Shown one piece after another: positions 1-12,354 of a DNA stretch of 64,000 nt. The stretch is from assembly GCA_018524725.1 (NCBI GenBank), contig JAEUWP010000578.1, forward strand, positions 1 through 64,000. The letters run 5' to 3'. Each line of letters begins with the position of its first letter. The first letter of the stretch is position 1. The DNA is from Podaxis mareebaensis (lineage: Eukaryota; Basidiomycota; Agaricomycetes; Agaricales; Agaricaceae). A model generated the notes under the pieces. That model had not been told where the DNA came from and did not search any database. It saw only the letters and a list, made by a program, of their open reading frames with translations. Position numbers and translations under genes: made by a program.

Positions 1-2023
1 TGGTACTCAGTGGACTTAAATTGTGCTAATATTTAGTAAATATACCAATAAATATTTATTGAGGACTAAATCATGTTTGTGCCAACAGCACAGGTACATA
101 ACCTCATACCCACTATTAGAGTATCTCTCAAATCCCCAGATAGCACTATTTCCCAATAATATATCATGCCCAATTGGTCTACCCTAGCAATGCTGCTGAG
201 ACACAAATGTTTCCCAGGATGCAATAGCATTTGATGACCTTCTGTTATGATGCACGAATGCTGTCTTAACTTCCACCTCCATTGCTTGAGAAAGTTATGA
301 GTACACTGAGTAGAAGTTCATAGGTGCTTTGGCAAAAGATTGCAGGTGTTGGAATAAATCCAATGTGTTAATCCTCTGTCCTGGCTGGGTCCCATAGAAG
401 ACCCTGATGTGAGCAACAGGCATGTGAATGTGGACAGGTAAAGCAAGAAAGATGGACTGTAACTCACATTTTTAAGCTGAAGTTAGGTGTGAGAGGATAT
501 TTAAGAGATAAAGGCCTTCCTCAGAGTGTTCAATAGGCATGGCTGTGGTGGTATCTGGTAGTGGAAGAGGAGTCATATGAATCTGAGGAGTGACAGGAGC
601 AGAGGGCTGTAAGAACAATAATATCAATATTATCAATAACAAAGGTCTAGGAAATAGTCATACTCCAATGGCAGATGGGTTGTCTGCAAAGGTAGCTGTA
701 TGGGCATGAATGGGACAGGGGGATGATGAGATAGATATCTTCTGTTGGTCATCAGAGAGTAGTTAATGTAAATTGGGGTTTTACTCACATCTTCTAGGAT
801 GTAAGTCAGCATAGGGAAACTGGATTGGCTATCTCATCCTTGACAGAGGGTGAGTTCTTATACAACAGTTTCATGAATGTTACAGGGGTATTTCTGCCAC
901 CCTAGGTGAGCTCAGGAGGCCACAGCATCAAATGGTGGATATCATAAAAGGCATTGAGTATTGTAGGTTGCCACTTCTATTTGATATTTTATGGGAAGCC
1001 CTTAACTTAGCTGTAATAAAATCTGTGGCTTTGAGAATGATAGGGCAAGAGGATATAAGGGCTTCCAAATTATATCTTATTATTTAGTTTGAAGAGCATT
1101 CATTCAGTAGCTTATACCATCAAGGAAGCAGTTCAGCAATATTCATGTCACCCATCTATATCAGTAGCAGGATCATTGTGGATCATTGATGCATAAGAGA
1201 CAGGCAGTGCTTGGCAACTACAATTCTTGGTATGGCACTATGTGATTGGTTTTGGATGACAAGAGCAGAGCACTGAGCACTGAGTATCCAAAGAGAAGAG
1301 CATTGTACTCACCTGCTAGCATGTGCCTCATATTGGAACAGGATTTCAAAAGCAAAGAATGAGTACTGGTTGGGCCAAAATTGTCTGGATAGCAGGTGTA
1401 GCCAGCCTAATGGCCCAGAAAGGGTGGGGACATGTATAACAATTGAGTATATGTTGAGTGCTCTGCTATTCCTGTCCAATGGCTCCCAGAAAATGGCCCC
1501 ACATGGTAAATCCAAGGTGTCAAGGATAGTAAACACTGAGTGGTTAGTGTGTTGGGAATTATGACACAGCACTTATGTGTTGGAATAGAATATACTGTAA
1601 GAGGAGATTCCAATTTAATCAAAGAGGTTGTAACAGTCAACTTGTTGGGGATAGTCATGTATGAGTCCTCAAGCAGGCATGGTAGGCAAGCATCTCCCTT
1701 CAAAGAGACAACTTTTTCAATGCCAGGCAGCACTAGAGAAGGCCACATAGTCTTGTTAGAGGTTATCTTAAGAGGAACAAATCCAGTTTCCCCCATATGG
1801 TAGGGAAAGGGAAGTTTGGAATAATACAATGTATACTAAGAGAAAATATATAGACTAATCATAGAACTTAGTTTGTGGTGTAATAATAGAAACCAGGAAT
1901 ATGACTCATTGTAGGATGAGCTAAATTACCCACCAAGAGGACAAATCATCCACACTATTCCAAATAATAGTTCACTGTCAAAAAAAAATCTTTCCAAGCC
2001 TAGTGCATAAATTATGTTGATAA
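1..2023. other. CG-depleted AT-rich flank, no recognisable gene
   Basis: This is transposon-type DNA with almost no CG dinucleotides (one seen, near 254). Short open frames exist, the longest being 140 codons at 1407-1829 on the minus strand, but none resembles a protein I know and several overlap on both strands. The composition is the same as that of the retrotransposon that follows, so I read it as older decayed repeat DNA into which the Gypsy element inserted. Confidence 0.6.
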
Positions 2024-2650
2024 TGTAAGAACAACTAATGTCCTATAGCTGAATGCAAACTACAAAAAGAGGGTGTGAGTATGACTGCTTCTGTCAGTTG
2101 TTCCAAAGTTCCAAGATCCCAAACTAGCCTGGAAACTAGAGGAAGGCCTTCTTTGTGATACTGAATTGAAGCCTATGATACATAGAGATTACCAGAGCCA
2201 GAGAAAATGAAGAAGTCTGATGCAGAAGAGGTCCCAATACCAGAGGAGAAAGCTCTGGTGTAAGTGAGGTGGAAATGAGAGAAAGTATGCCCTTGATTAC
2301 TGGGTTGTAGTGAGTGTATAGAGTCTGAGTCTGTCTGTGTCCAAATCCCCCTTTTACTACCACTACACTTGTACTTTATAGTCAGAATATGAGTCTGTGT
2401 GCTGTATACTACTAAAACAAGACAAGAGGTAAACTACAAATGGATATTAAGAGTGGGATGGTATGTATAGTAATGCAGTTCCTAGCTGACCCAATAGAGA
2501 GATGAGATATAATGATCTAAGTTATATACCTAATTACAAGATCCCTTCTACCTTTCCTAAATGAGTATGCCTATCCAAGCATTACATGATTCATCCATGA
2601 TGGATGAGTGTTCAGTTGCTATTTTGTGACCAGACAAACCTCTGTCCTCA
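2024..2650 (-). repeat. 3' LTR of the Gypsy element
   Basis: This 627 bp repeat matches 9191-9814 along its full length. My hand alignment finds about 54 differences (roughly 91 percent identity), nearly all transitions, plus a 3-bp indel near 2210. In element orientation it runs TG...CA. Many differences come in pairs where this copy has TG and the other CA, or the reverse. Confidence 0.93.
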
Positions 2651-2989
2651 TATCAGTGGGGTATTTGAATACTGACCTCCCAGTCAGTCCACTGCCAGTG
2701 CTGCTATCCTTCAAGGAGATGAACTATAGGTAGTAGGGAAACATGGCAGTTGAATGCTGTGTTCAACTGAGAGAGTGTTACAACTCATGATTTCTGAGCC
2801 TTTTCCCCATCTATCTACAGAGAGTGAAAGGTATTTGTTGTTCTCCTTCAGATCATCACTCTGGAGTGAGTGTGCACAAGTCAGTGGGAGCTTGTTATCA
2901 GTGAGTAGCAGTTCGATATTATATATATGTTCCTCAAGTTGTTCTGGCATTGCATCTGTGATTTTCATAACTGGTATAGCTCAGAGGTT

Positions 2990-4000
2990 GCAGGGGTAGT
3001 GAGGTATAAGTTGGAATGCTACAAATCTCAGCTTGGAGATGGCACCATTAAGTTCAGCAAGTATGTATGATTCCCTTGTAGTTTTCCTGAGCACAATTAT
3101 GGACCCAAAATACTTTGGCTTTGTTTTGCTTCCCAGATCTTTATTGAATTATGAGTTTCAAGCCAGAATGAGTGATCTGACATCAAAGTTGAGATCTCAG
3201 ATGATATTTGCATATTTTTTGTTGAACTGGTGTATCAACTAGTAATGGACTTTGAGAATGAGGTCCTTAACCTGTACAAGATCTTGTAGTTATTTCTGCA
3301 GTTGTATAAGATGGAGAGCAATGAGCTCTTCAGTGGAAGTGAGTTTGGTAAGGTTAGGGGCAAAGTAGGTGGCCTCAGTGAGGTCAAAGGACATGAGCAG
3401 TTTGACTCCATGCACAATGAAATATGGCAAATACCCAGTAGACTGCTGGATGGACACTCATTCCACCCAGAATACTGACAGTGCTACTATAGTCCATTAA
3501 TGTTCCTCTCCCTCTGCAGCTTTTATTAGTGCCTTTCAAATATCAAAATGCCACTGCTCAATTGGCCCATTGGCATGAGAGTTGTAAGGTGGTATATGAA
3601 TATAGTTGATTTTGTAGTACTTGGACAGGTATTTAGCAGCCTATACAAAGGCAGGGCTATTATCTATGACAATCTCCTCTATTGCCCCCCATCTACACAG
3701 TATGTCTTTAAAGACAAATGAGCCAAGGGATTGGGTGTTTTCTAACCACAGCATTCACTATTCTGGATAAGATAATAGTGAGCAGTGTATGTGGATGATA
3801 TAACAGAAGCTGTTTGACTGAGGCATGAACATAGTGTCAATATAAACCTTGTGGAAGAGAGAGAGCAGCATTGGAATTAATGGAGGGACATGAAACTGCT
3901 GGACAAGATGTATTTGGCATTCATGGCATGTCTTGATAAACCACTGGATGTCTTGTTTGAGCTGAGGCCACCAGAACCATTCTGTCAGTTGCATACATGT
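2990..4000 (-). pseudogene. Integrase remnant of the Gypsy element
   Basis: Broken minus-strand frames carry the landmarks of a Ty3/Gypsy integrase. The CHECQ of the N-terminal HHCC zinc finger is near 3920. The core pieces DNSPAFV and NSHANGPIEQWHF (3550-3680) keep the second Asp and the Glu of the DDE triad. The C-terminal domain has KTKPKYFG and ILAELNGAISKLRF near 3000-3130. The last segment fits the C-terminal fold seen in mushroom Gypsy elements; I see no chromodomain. Several in-frame stops make it non-functional. Confidence 0.85.
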
Positions 4001-4422
4001 AGTAAATATGCCTTTATATCTGAGCTCATTGTATACTTACTGTATGAGTTCATATCTTTTCCCCTCCTTGACCACTATTTTGTGCTTCATCTTACTATCC
4101 TTCCTCCACAACTTGCCATCCCTGATGAAAAATTGTGCTGCATATTGCACCAGACATTTGAATGCCCCTTTAGTTGTTCCAAGTGGTCATTTTAGATTAT
4201 TGAGGAATGCATGTACTTGTTTGAGCTTGAGATCATGAGCTTTTGCCTTCTCTAAATATAGAATGATCATGGTTGGTTCTGAAGAACTCAAAATTTAGTC
4301 ATATTTTGCATCCTTGTTGATGAGTGTGATTGTAGCATCACTGGGGTCTATAGATTGTCTGAGCATGTATGATAGACCTTGCATTGACATTGTTTCATTG
4401 AGTACCTCAATAGCAAATGTGT

Positions 4423-5140
4423 TTAACATGTATGGCCACTATAGGTTGTCATTTCTTTCTTGAGCATCCTGGTATGCACTTGCTGTGAATGCATTAGCTC
4501 TGTCAATCCACTCCTCATAGTCATTGCTGCTTTTGGGATCTTCATGTGCTCATGGGCATTAGGAGAGTCTGTCAGGACCATGTTCATTTCCAGGTATATG
4601 TCTGAGGTAAAAATTAAAGAGTAAGATGGCAGAGATCCAATAGTTGACTGCCACACTCAGTTGGATGTCCAGGTTGTTGATCATACCCTTAATGTATTTT
4701 GCATTGACCTCCACCACTAGATTCTTTACCCTGATAATCCACAATCTCACATCTTTCAGTACTTGGAACACCCCAAACAACTCTAACTTTACTTGTGAAT
4801 ATTGCACTTCTCAATCATTGAGCAAAATTGATCTGAATCTTGACAGGTATTGCTTGTTGTCACTCCCAAGCTACAGTAGAATGTATTCCACTGCAATGTA
4901 TGATGTATCAATTGTGAGGATGACTTCTCTGTTAGAGGTATAGTCAATAGTGTAGATGGCCAGAGAATTTTATACCAGTTCCTTTAATTCATTGACTGCA
5001 GCTTGTTCCTTTTCTCTGAATATAAATTCTGTGTTTTTCTTTGTGAGGTTAACCAGTGGCCAGGTGATTGCTGCAAAGTTTTTGATGAAGATTCACATAG
5101 TCCCTATGGTTCCAAGGAAGCCCTGTACTTCACTAACATT
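4423..5140 (-). pseudogene. RNase H and RT connection remnant
   Basis: The frame at 4559-4807 reads as the RNase H domain that follows a Gypsy RT: YSQVKLELFGVFQVLKDVRLW, then VVEVNAKYIKGM, then a tail with RHIPGNEHGPD. In intact relatives this region contains the acidic active-site residues; here the coding is interrupted by stops on both sides (about 4430-4560 and 4810-5100). It lies directly between RT and integrase, as expected. Confidence 0.8.
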
Positions 5141-6184
5141 TTGACATGGCAGCCAGTTGACAACTTTTTGAACTCTTGATGTGTCTGGGAGTCATCCTTC
5201 ATATGTATATAGGTGTCCAATGACAATGGCTGAGGGGATGTAGAGATAGGATTTGAGAGCAGAGAATGTTCCACCTGCATGCTTGATGCATTGGATAATC
5301 CAGTTGACATTTTGCAAGTGTTCCCACATGAATCTTCAGATACCTGAGTTTTTAGGTATTGTTTCAAAACTAACCCCTGTTTTATAACATGATGGGGGAC
5401 CCTTGACCAGTACATTATCCATGAATGGTGCCACTATGTTGGGTATTTCATCTTAGAGGAGAAAAGAGAGGTCACTATGTTGAATTTGCATGGAATTGGT
5501 ATATCCCATTGGGATGAAGGTGAGTCAAAGTGTGCTGAGGGGTATTTGGAAAGTTGTGAGGTCCCTAGACTCAATGGCTAATGAGTGCTGATCATATCCA
5601 ACAAACAAGTCAAAGATTCCATAACACCCTCTCCTACCAAATGACTCCACATACTATTCAACAGTCAGTGGAAGCCTACTGTTCTTTATTGTCACACCAT
5701 TGAGAGGCTACAAGTCATGGACTATGCAAAGTGAGTTCCTGTCTTTCTTCAGCACACAAAACTATCATGAATGATATGAGGAGCTCAAGGGCTCATACAC
5801 ACCTGCTGCAATATTTGCTTTAATAATGTCAATGACTTGCTGATATATGCCTGGGGGAATGGGGATGTTTTTGAGGACCCAGGGAATGTGCTTGATGGTA
5901 GGAATGGTGATTGGATCAAAATACTCAGTGGAAAATTTTCCTTTCTCATCCTCAGTCCATGCAAAACCTATCTCTTGCTCTCTGATCAGATGATGTGTGA
6001 GTTTCTCCTCTTCTAGCCATAAGAAACCTTCAGTGTTAATTGGCATAGCCTGTTTTCTTTCTGCCATGTACTGTTTTTCTTCAACAAAGTCTGACAGGTG
6101 CATGGAGAGTACAGGAAGTATTTCTAGTGGGTCACATAGAATATGTTGAATGATTTGGAAGTTCTCTGGTAATGTGGTAGCCAT
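5104..6184 (-). pseudogene. Reverse transcriptase remnant
   Basis: The best open part (5765-6184, 139 codons) is the region upstream of and entering the RT fingers. It includes WVLKNIPIPPGIYQQVIDIIK followed by AGVYEPLSSSYHS, which matches the start of Gypsy RTs that read 'G.YEPSNSSYRS'. Downstream, the palm and thumb are split over several frames (5104-5760) with many stops; the fragment at 5104-5415 contains HVIKQG and the thumb-like HQEFKKLSTGCHVKML. The usual YxDD box is not readable here because of substitutions. Not functional. Confidence 0.85.
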
Positions 6185-6762
6185 AGGTTTGATTCAATTA
6201 GTGACTTTTTTGTACATATAGTTGGTTGTTTCTGGACCAGGGTTAATAGATTCTAAATTAGATAGTAAGATTTTGTATATTTCCAAGGGTTTGTGAATGT
6301 GGGGAAAATTAGAAGAGGTGAATAAGAGTAGAGATATCATGGAATAAGAGAATGTGGTGGCTGAAGCCAGAACTATATGTGGTAATGGAATGCTGTCCCC
6401 TTGACATATGATAGTCAAATCCTCAACATTTAAAAACCCAGCTGTTGTGACAACTATTGAGTATGAGGGCATGTTGGAATAGTAATGACAGCTTGGGTAT
6501 TTGGGTCAACCAGTGTGAGGTGGGAGTCCCTATTTGTGAAGTGGCAAGTGCTAGCTTGTGTGAGGGTAAGAAAAAGGCATCTGAGAAGTATTTCATATGA
6601 TGCATTCTGTACAACCTGAACCTGCAGATAAAAGGTGTGTTGCCCTATTCATGCAGGAAAGTCTCAGAGCAAACTGATGGTAGCATCCTTCAATGAGTTC
6701 ACTGATCCCATAACCATAGTCTGATCAGCAAGGAGCAGCAATCCCAGCCTCTCCCATACATC

Positions 6763-6999
6763 TCATTGGATGGCAATGATTTGTGATCCTTTATCCAGTA
6801 TTGCTTTGACATTCACATTCATATCAAGTTCAAGGAGAATCATCCAGAGATCCTCAACTTGATTGGCCATGACAAGAGAGTTCAGGTTTCTGGCAAGTTG
6901 GTGTTGAAGGAGCAAGGATAGCTGCTCTTCAGCATCAAATGGGTTTTCCTCAGTTGCTGATATACTCACTGTCACCCCAGTTGGTAATCTCCATGTCAT
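6763..6999 (-). pseudogene. Retroviral-type aspartic protease remnant
   Basis: The frame ends in VKAILDKGSQIIAI, which corresponds to the active-site loop of Gypsy aspartic proteases (hydrophobic, D-S/T-G, S, hydrophobic). The middle residue is Lys in place of Ser/Thr, so even this short piece would be inactive. It lies upstream of RT in element orientation, as expected for a gag-pol polyprotein. Confidence 0.7.
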
Positions 7000-8960
7000 G
7001 ACCTGGTCTTTGATGTGTTTTCAAACCTCTGGGGCTATAGCATAGAGTTCCTGTTGTGATAGGGTGATTGTACCTTTGGGACTTCATTGTACCACATTTC
7101 GAATAATGACTGGGTCTTCAATTGGTGTCAAATATTGATACTATAGTTGTGTTGTCAAGGATACTGGGTTACTGGTAGGAGGGGTGAGAGCAATGGCTGG
7201 TGGCCCTTGTGCCATTGGCTGTATTTCCATTCCTAGACACATGACTTGTTTGCCAGTAGCCTACATATTAGCAGTAGGGATATTTTTCAGTTTTCTAGTT
7301 GTCCCTAAACACTTCCTGATATCCTCTTGCTGTTTGAGTGCTGTGATGGCCATACTGTTAAGTAGGTGCAGTTCCTGCATATCTTGATTGGTGGCTGAGG
7401 AGGCAGAACTGCTGACAAATAGCTGTTGGATTGTTGTAGTTTCCAGAATATAGGCTTGGACTGAAGGTGTTGGGTGTGTATTATGCCAGTTTTCAATGTG
7501 TTCCATGAGATTCTGACTGGGAGCTATTTGCAGTGTAACTAGAGTCCCATCTAGCAGACAAATCTAGTTCATGGCATTCTTAATATACCATCCCTGCCTC
7601 AAGTATTCTTCGAGTTTCTTGCATTGGCAGAATGGATGATTTGGGTCCCAACAAAATCTGCATCCAGAGAATTGGCTTCAAGGTCCTATAGGCTGAGAGT
7701 TTGGCTGGAGTGACATGGGTATAGTTCCCCCTAAGTGACCTGCTAGTTTATTAATGAAGGTATCTGAGACCATGATCTTTTCAATCAAGGACATGTTGAA
7801 TGTTTCTTGTAGCACTAGTGCTGTTGCTTCAGATGTTGCCAGAGTGAGGGTTCTACTAGAGCCATTTCCATTTAACAGAAATTGTGCTGCTTATTCAACA
7901 TTGTTGATGTCCCATGGTTCTGCCAGGAGGTGTTGTGGGCTCTCGAGCCAGAGCTGCATGCATATCTAGTTTTGGGTATCAATATAGAACCCTGCCAGAA
8001 ATATCTTGTTATATTCTCAGCATGAGATATGTCCTGATCCAGTAACCAGTGGGCCTTTGTGATGAATTTTCAATAGTACTCTCTGAATTGAATCTGGTCT
8101 TGCATTGGTGTAGCTACTTGATTTTCTATGAAGATCCTGAGGTCCATAATTGAATACCAATTTTTGTCTTCTGCTCCTAGGCACATTGCTACAATGTCTC
8201 ATCAAAATCAAAACCAGTCTATGTCATGAGCCATTGGACAACTGTTCCATATTTCATAGTTGTCACCATTAAGATACCTTATCATATGCATGATCAAGTC
8301 TCCTTGCAAAAGGTTGCACTCTCAGCCCAGTATCTCCATCTCATTAAGAAACTGTTTAAGAGACTAGGGATGTCTATCAAACTTTAGTGCTTCTTAGTTG
8401 TATTAGGCTAGCATATACTAGGGACCTCACTGGTTAATGAAGACAGATTGTGGCATTGACAGATATAGTAGTGGTACTAGAGCTTGTTGCAGGCCAGAAT
8501 GATATTGTGCTGTTGAATATTGTGGCATAGACTGTCCTGGTGCTGTTTAGTATTATGGAGTGGGTGGGCCTTGCAGTACTGGATAATGTATTATTAGTAG
8601 TCCCTGAGCTGTCTGGTATTGTAGAATGGGTGGTCCTTGTGGTACCTGGTATTGTGGAACATGCAATCTTTGTAGTGCCTGGTATTGCAGAATATACAAT
8701 CTTTATGGCAGAATAGTTGGGTTTTGCTCCAGTTCAGGACTGTTGTAATTGCTCCAATTGGCTGCTTGGAGAGGATACTATGGGGATCCAATGGTTTCTG
8801 TTTGCAATAGACCCAGATTTGGCAATCTGTTAAGTGGTGAAGGCAGTATTGGCAAGCTATAAGGAGAGGTTGGCAAAGGCCAATGCTGTGATGATCCTCT
8901 AGGTTCCTGTATATTGTTGTACTATGACAGTGCACTTCCTGTCTGCCTATCCATGTCATT
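7000..8960 (-). pseudogene. Gag remnant with CCHC zinc knuckle
   Basis: The minus strand at 7621-7662 encodes CRFCWDPNHPFCQC, an exact C-x2-C-x4-H-x4-C nucleic-acid-binding knuckle, followed by KKLEEYLRQGW. Nearer the 5' LTR are Tyr/Gln/Pro-rich frames (8594-8959) containing short tandem repeats. The reading frames are interrupted repeatedly. Position between the 5' LTR and the protease supports gag. Confidence 0.75.
8613..8711. repeat. 33-bp tandem repeat, three degenerate copies, in gag
   Basis: Three successive 33-base units each begin ctggtattg (8613, 8646, 8679). In gag frame each encodes a variant of a short His/Tyr/Asn-Thr-Arg peptide. Looser copies may extend to about 8500. These are likely decayed low-complexity gag repeats. 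Confidence 0.7.
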
Positions 8961-9190
8961 GTTTTGTACTAGTCTTTGGAATGAGGTCGAAGGCCAGCTT
9001 GGATGAATAGATAAGCTAGAGTTTGTCTTTATTTCTTCCAAGTTAGTTCTGCTAATAATTCTTGGTAGTTCTCAACTGTGCTCACTGGAGTTACTCCTAT
9101 CAGATGATGAAGGGAGGGATTGGTATCCCAGAGTCTATGATATGTTGGGTAGCAAAGATAACCTTGGAACCCCTTACAGTGGGCTCCAGT

Positions 9191-9814
9191 TGTAAGAACA
9201 ACTAATATCCTATAGCTGAATACAAACTACAAAAAGAGGGTGTGAGTATGACTGCTTCTGTCAGTTGTTTCAAAGTTCCAAGATCCCAAACTAGCCTGGA
9301 AACCAGAGGAAGGTCTTTCTTGTGATACTGAATTGAAGCCTATGATACATAGAGATCACCAGAGCTAGAGGAGATGAAGTCTGATACAGAAGAGGTCCCA
9401 ATACTAGAGGAGAAAGCTCTGGTGCAAGTGAGGTGGAAATGAGAGAAAGTATGCCCTTGATTACTGGGTTGTAGCAAGTGTATAGAGTCCAAGTCTGTCC
9501 ATGTCTGAATCCCCTTTTTACTACTACTATACTTATACTTTATAGTCAGAATACAAGTCTATGCCCTATATACTACTGAAACAAGACAAGAGGTAAACTA
9601 CAAATGAATATTAAGAGTAGGATGATATGTGTAGTAATGCAGTTCCTAGCCAACCCAATGGAGAGATGAGACATAATGATCTAAGTTATATACCTAATTA
9701 CAAGATCCCTTCTACCTTTCCTAAATGAGTATGCCTATTCAAGCATTGCATGATTCATCCATGATGGATGAGCATTCAGTTGCCATTTTGCAAGCAGATG
9801 AACCTCCATCCTCA
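9191..9814 (-). repeat. 5' LTR of the Gypsy element
   Basis: This 624 bp direct repeat pairs with 2024-2650. It is the 5' LTR because gag lies next to it on the minus strand. Its boundaries are tgtaagaac at the left and catcctca at the right on the plus strand. It contains no CG dinucleotide by eye. Confidence 0.93.
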
Positions 9815-12350
9815 CAATAACTTCAGTATATTTATCAAAGGTATCAGTTATGATAACATTTAAATGATATTATATGTCCAATATGCCAGAAATCTGTCAT
9901 GAAGCTCCACCACTGATGTGAGGGATATGTGCATATTTGAGAAATTCAGGAGACTTGAGCCTGAGTGGGATGATAATAGCATCAATGCCAATAGTCAGCA
10001 CAGAATATTTGGTGACCACTTTCTGACAGTACAGCTGCAACTGTGACTAGAAGGTCAAGCAGGCAGATTTAGGCATCAAATATACCTGAATGTGTAGGGG
10101 GTGGTGCTACTGCTATGCATGGCAGATGATGATGCTTGAGTGTGCATCTAAGAGGGAGCCAATTGAGAATATTTGAGCCAGAGTCAAGTCCTGAAGTCAA
10201 GTCAAAGCAGTCTGAGCTGTGAGGCAGATGAAATCTCAGCACACAGGAACTTCACCCCAGTTACCCAGGAAAAGCAGAAGGGAAATAGGTTTCCAGAAGT
10301 GGGCCTCCCATCCACTGCTGTCAGGATATAATAGTGAACTGCATTCAAGTCATGTCACAATAGTTGACCAAAGTTAGGGCTTCACATATTGAATCTAGTG
10401 GTGCTCATGCAAAGGACTGATTATGAGGCAGGTTCTATCACATGTGATAGCCCAATAAAGTAACCAAGTGTAGTTACCTGCTTTGGTGATGTTAATAGTG
10501 CCCTTTGTAGAGGGAAGGACTTGGAAAAGTTGACCATAGGATAGGAGTGTCTTAAGTTACTAGAATAAGAAACTTGATAAATTCAATCAGAAAAAAGGAG
10601 GTTTGTAAAGATATACATGATGTACATATGCAACTGGGCACTATTCATGGGTTATAGGTGAGAGTGCTAGGAGATGACAATTTGTGATACTCAAGTGGAG
10701 TGTCAGAAAGCAATAACACAGAGGGAAAGGACCATTGTCATGGGCTAGAATCAGAATCAACAGTGAGTATATGTCTAGGCTTGTTGATTTTCTAGGATTG
10801 TCAAGGAACTAGTCAAGTAGTACATAATTGTAGTTAAAGTTAAAGAGAATCAAATTATTTGTAGTACTTGTCAAGTTAGATGCACACAAGAGGACAAGGC
10901 ATAAGCATGTCACAGATATTTTAATAACAATACTGTCTCCCATGTTTGACAGTATTTGACTATGGTATCTATCACATGCTTTTCACTACATGACAATCAG
11001 ATGTGAAAAGCCTAAAGGAAAATCATCCCAACAGCAATCAGTTATATAGGTATAATACACATCAGCAAATATTTTTCAATCTTGGAGTCCATAAATATGG
11101 GGACAGTACATTATTAAAGAAATATAAACAATGACAAGGCCTCATCTTAGGCTAAGTATCCTTGGGCTGGGTAGACACATCAAGTTCAATCCAAGGTGGG
11201 CAGCACTATGTCCTCCCAATGAAACATCCAAATCCCTACACCTGACAATGTCTGAGCCAGATTCTAAGCTCAAAGGACTCTCAAACTCTCTCCAATTCTG
11301 TCCAGAAATTAACTGCTCCCAAATGCTATCATCATATTGAATGCATTTGAGAATACATCATGTGAATACAACTGTATTATTTACAGTGGATTGCAGAAAG
11401 GGATGCTGTCCAGCACAGGCAACATTTGATCTAAAGCAACAGAAGTGAGAGTACCTGCAGGCCCAAGGAGTATGAACTTGAGAAAGAAATCTTTCTTCAA
11501 TCATACATATTCTGACTTCTTGAGTGCATAGGGTTGGTGAGTATATTCAACAGATTGGCATTGGACCTGGGTGACTCTAGGTGATGGAAGCTCACACTGT
11601 GAGTGGTAGAAGAGAAAACAGAACATCTGGAGGTGCAAGCAGTCCCTAAACATATGAATGTCAAGGTTGCAGTTGTGGTGACTGGAAGTACCAAAGGGCC
11701 CTGAAGAATTCTGGGGATCAGCATGTGGGTTCAGCAGATGAGTAGTCATTGTTCAGCTTGGTATCTAGCTAATGGAACTGATGCTATACTAAACATTAGT
11801 ATTTCCTTGCTAATAAATAACCCCTGCATAGTCATACCAGAAAGTGACTCATGGATGGGATGCTGAGCCAAGCTCATGATGGACCAAAGCCAAGTTCTCA
11901 ATGAAGGCCAAAGGACACCATGATGGTCCAATAATGTGGAACAAATGATGCATGTCTGAGAAATGAGTAAAGGGAGACTCCACAGCCCTACTTCATATCC
12001 TCTGTTCATTCTCCACTTCTCCTGCAACATCTTAGCCTAGGCAAATCACTTGTGCATCATGACATAAAAGTGACACCTTCACAATGCTCACATTCTCCAC
12101 CTGAGTCTCTTATGAGTTTTTCTCATTTTCCCACAACCTCTTCAGAACATGCTGTGGACTAGTCTCTAGCTGGATGCAATGAAGAGTGTTGGGAATGAAG
12201 AGCTCCCCATCAAAAATGGGCATACAAATTGCATGAGAGTTAAAATGCTACTGGTCCCAAATGTCTTCTACCACAGAGTCAGGGTTAGCCCCCTCTTTTT
12301 TGTCCATTAGTCTAAGACAACTGTAATCATTGTGCCTGCCTGAATGGAAT
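9815..12350. other. CG-depleted repeat-like DNA, no gene recognised
   Basis: Same composition as the element to its left, with no CG seen until 12,355. The short frames at 11,131-12,030 do not resemble known proteins. Probably remnants of other transposons. The change to normal CG content at about 12,355 is abrupt. Confidence 0.6.
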
Positions 12351-12354
12351 ACAA

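Larger units (their letters stand above)
2024..9814 (-). mobile_element. Degenerate full-length Ty3/Gypsy LTR retrotransposon
   Basis: Two direct repeats of about 625 bp bound a 6.5 kb interior. Read on the minus strand, the interior gives remnants in the order gag (zinc knuckle), protease, reverse transcriptase, RNase H, integrase. RT-RH before integrase is the Ty3/Gypsy order, as opposed to Copia. All frames are broken by stops, many at TGA/TAA/TAG produced where CG, CAG, CAA or TGG codons would have changed by C-to-T or G-to-A, so the copy is dead. The repeats start TG and end CA in element orientation. The flanking pentamers (gataa before 2024, caata after 9814) do not form a clean target duplication, so mutation or recombination has blurred it. 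The piece just inside the 5' LTR (below 9191) begins TGGAGCCCACTG on the minus strand and is the likely primer-binding site; I could not assign its tRNA. No clear polypurine tract is seen beside the 3' LTR. Confidence 0.93.

Noticed and set aside
2019..9819. Target-site duplication of the Gypsy element
   Set aside because: Flanks gataa and caata do not match as 5-mers; later mutation could explain this, but a duplication cannot be claimed.
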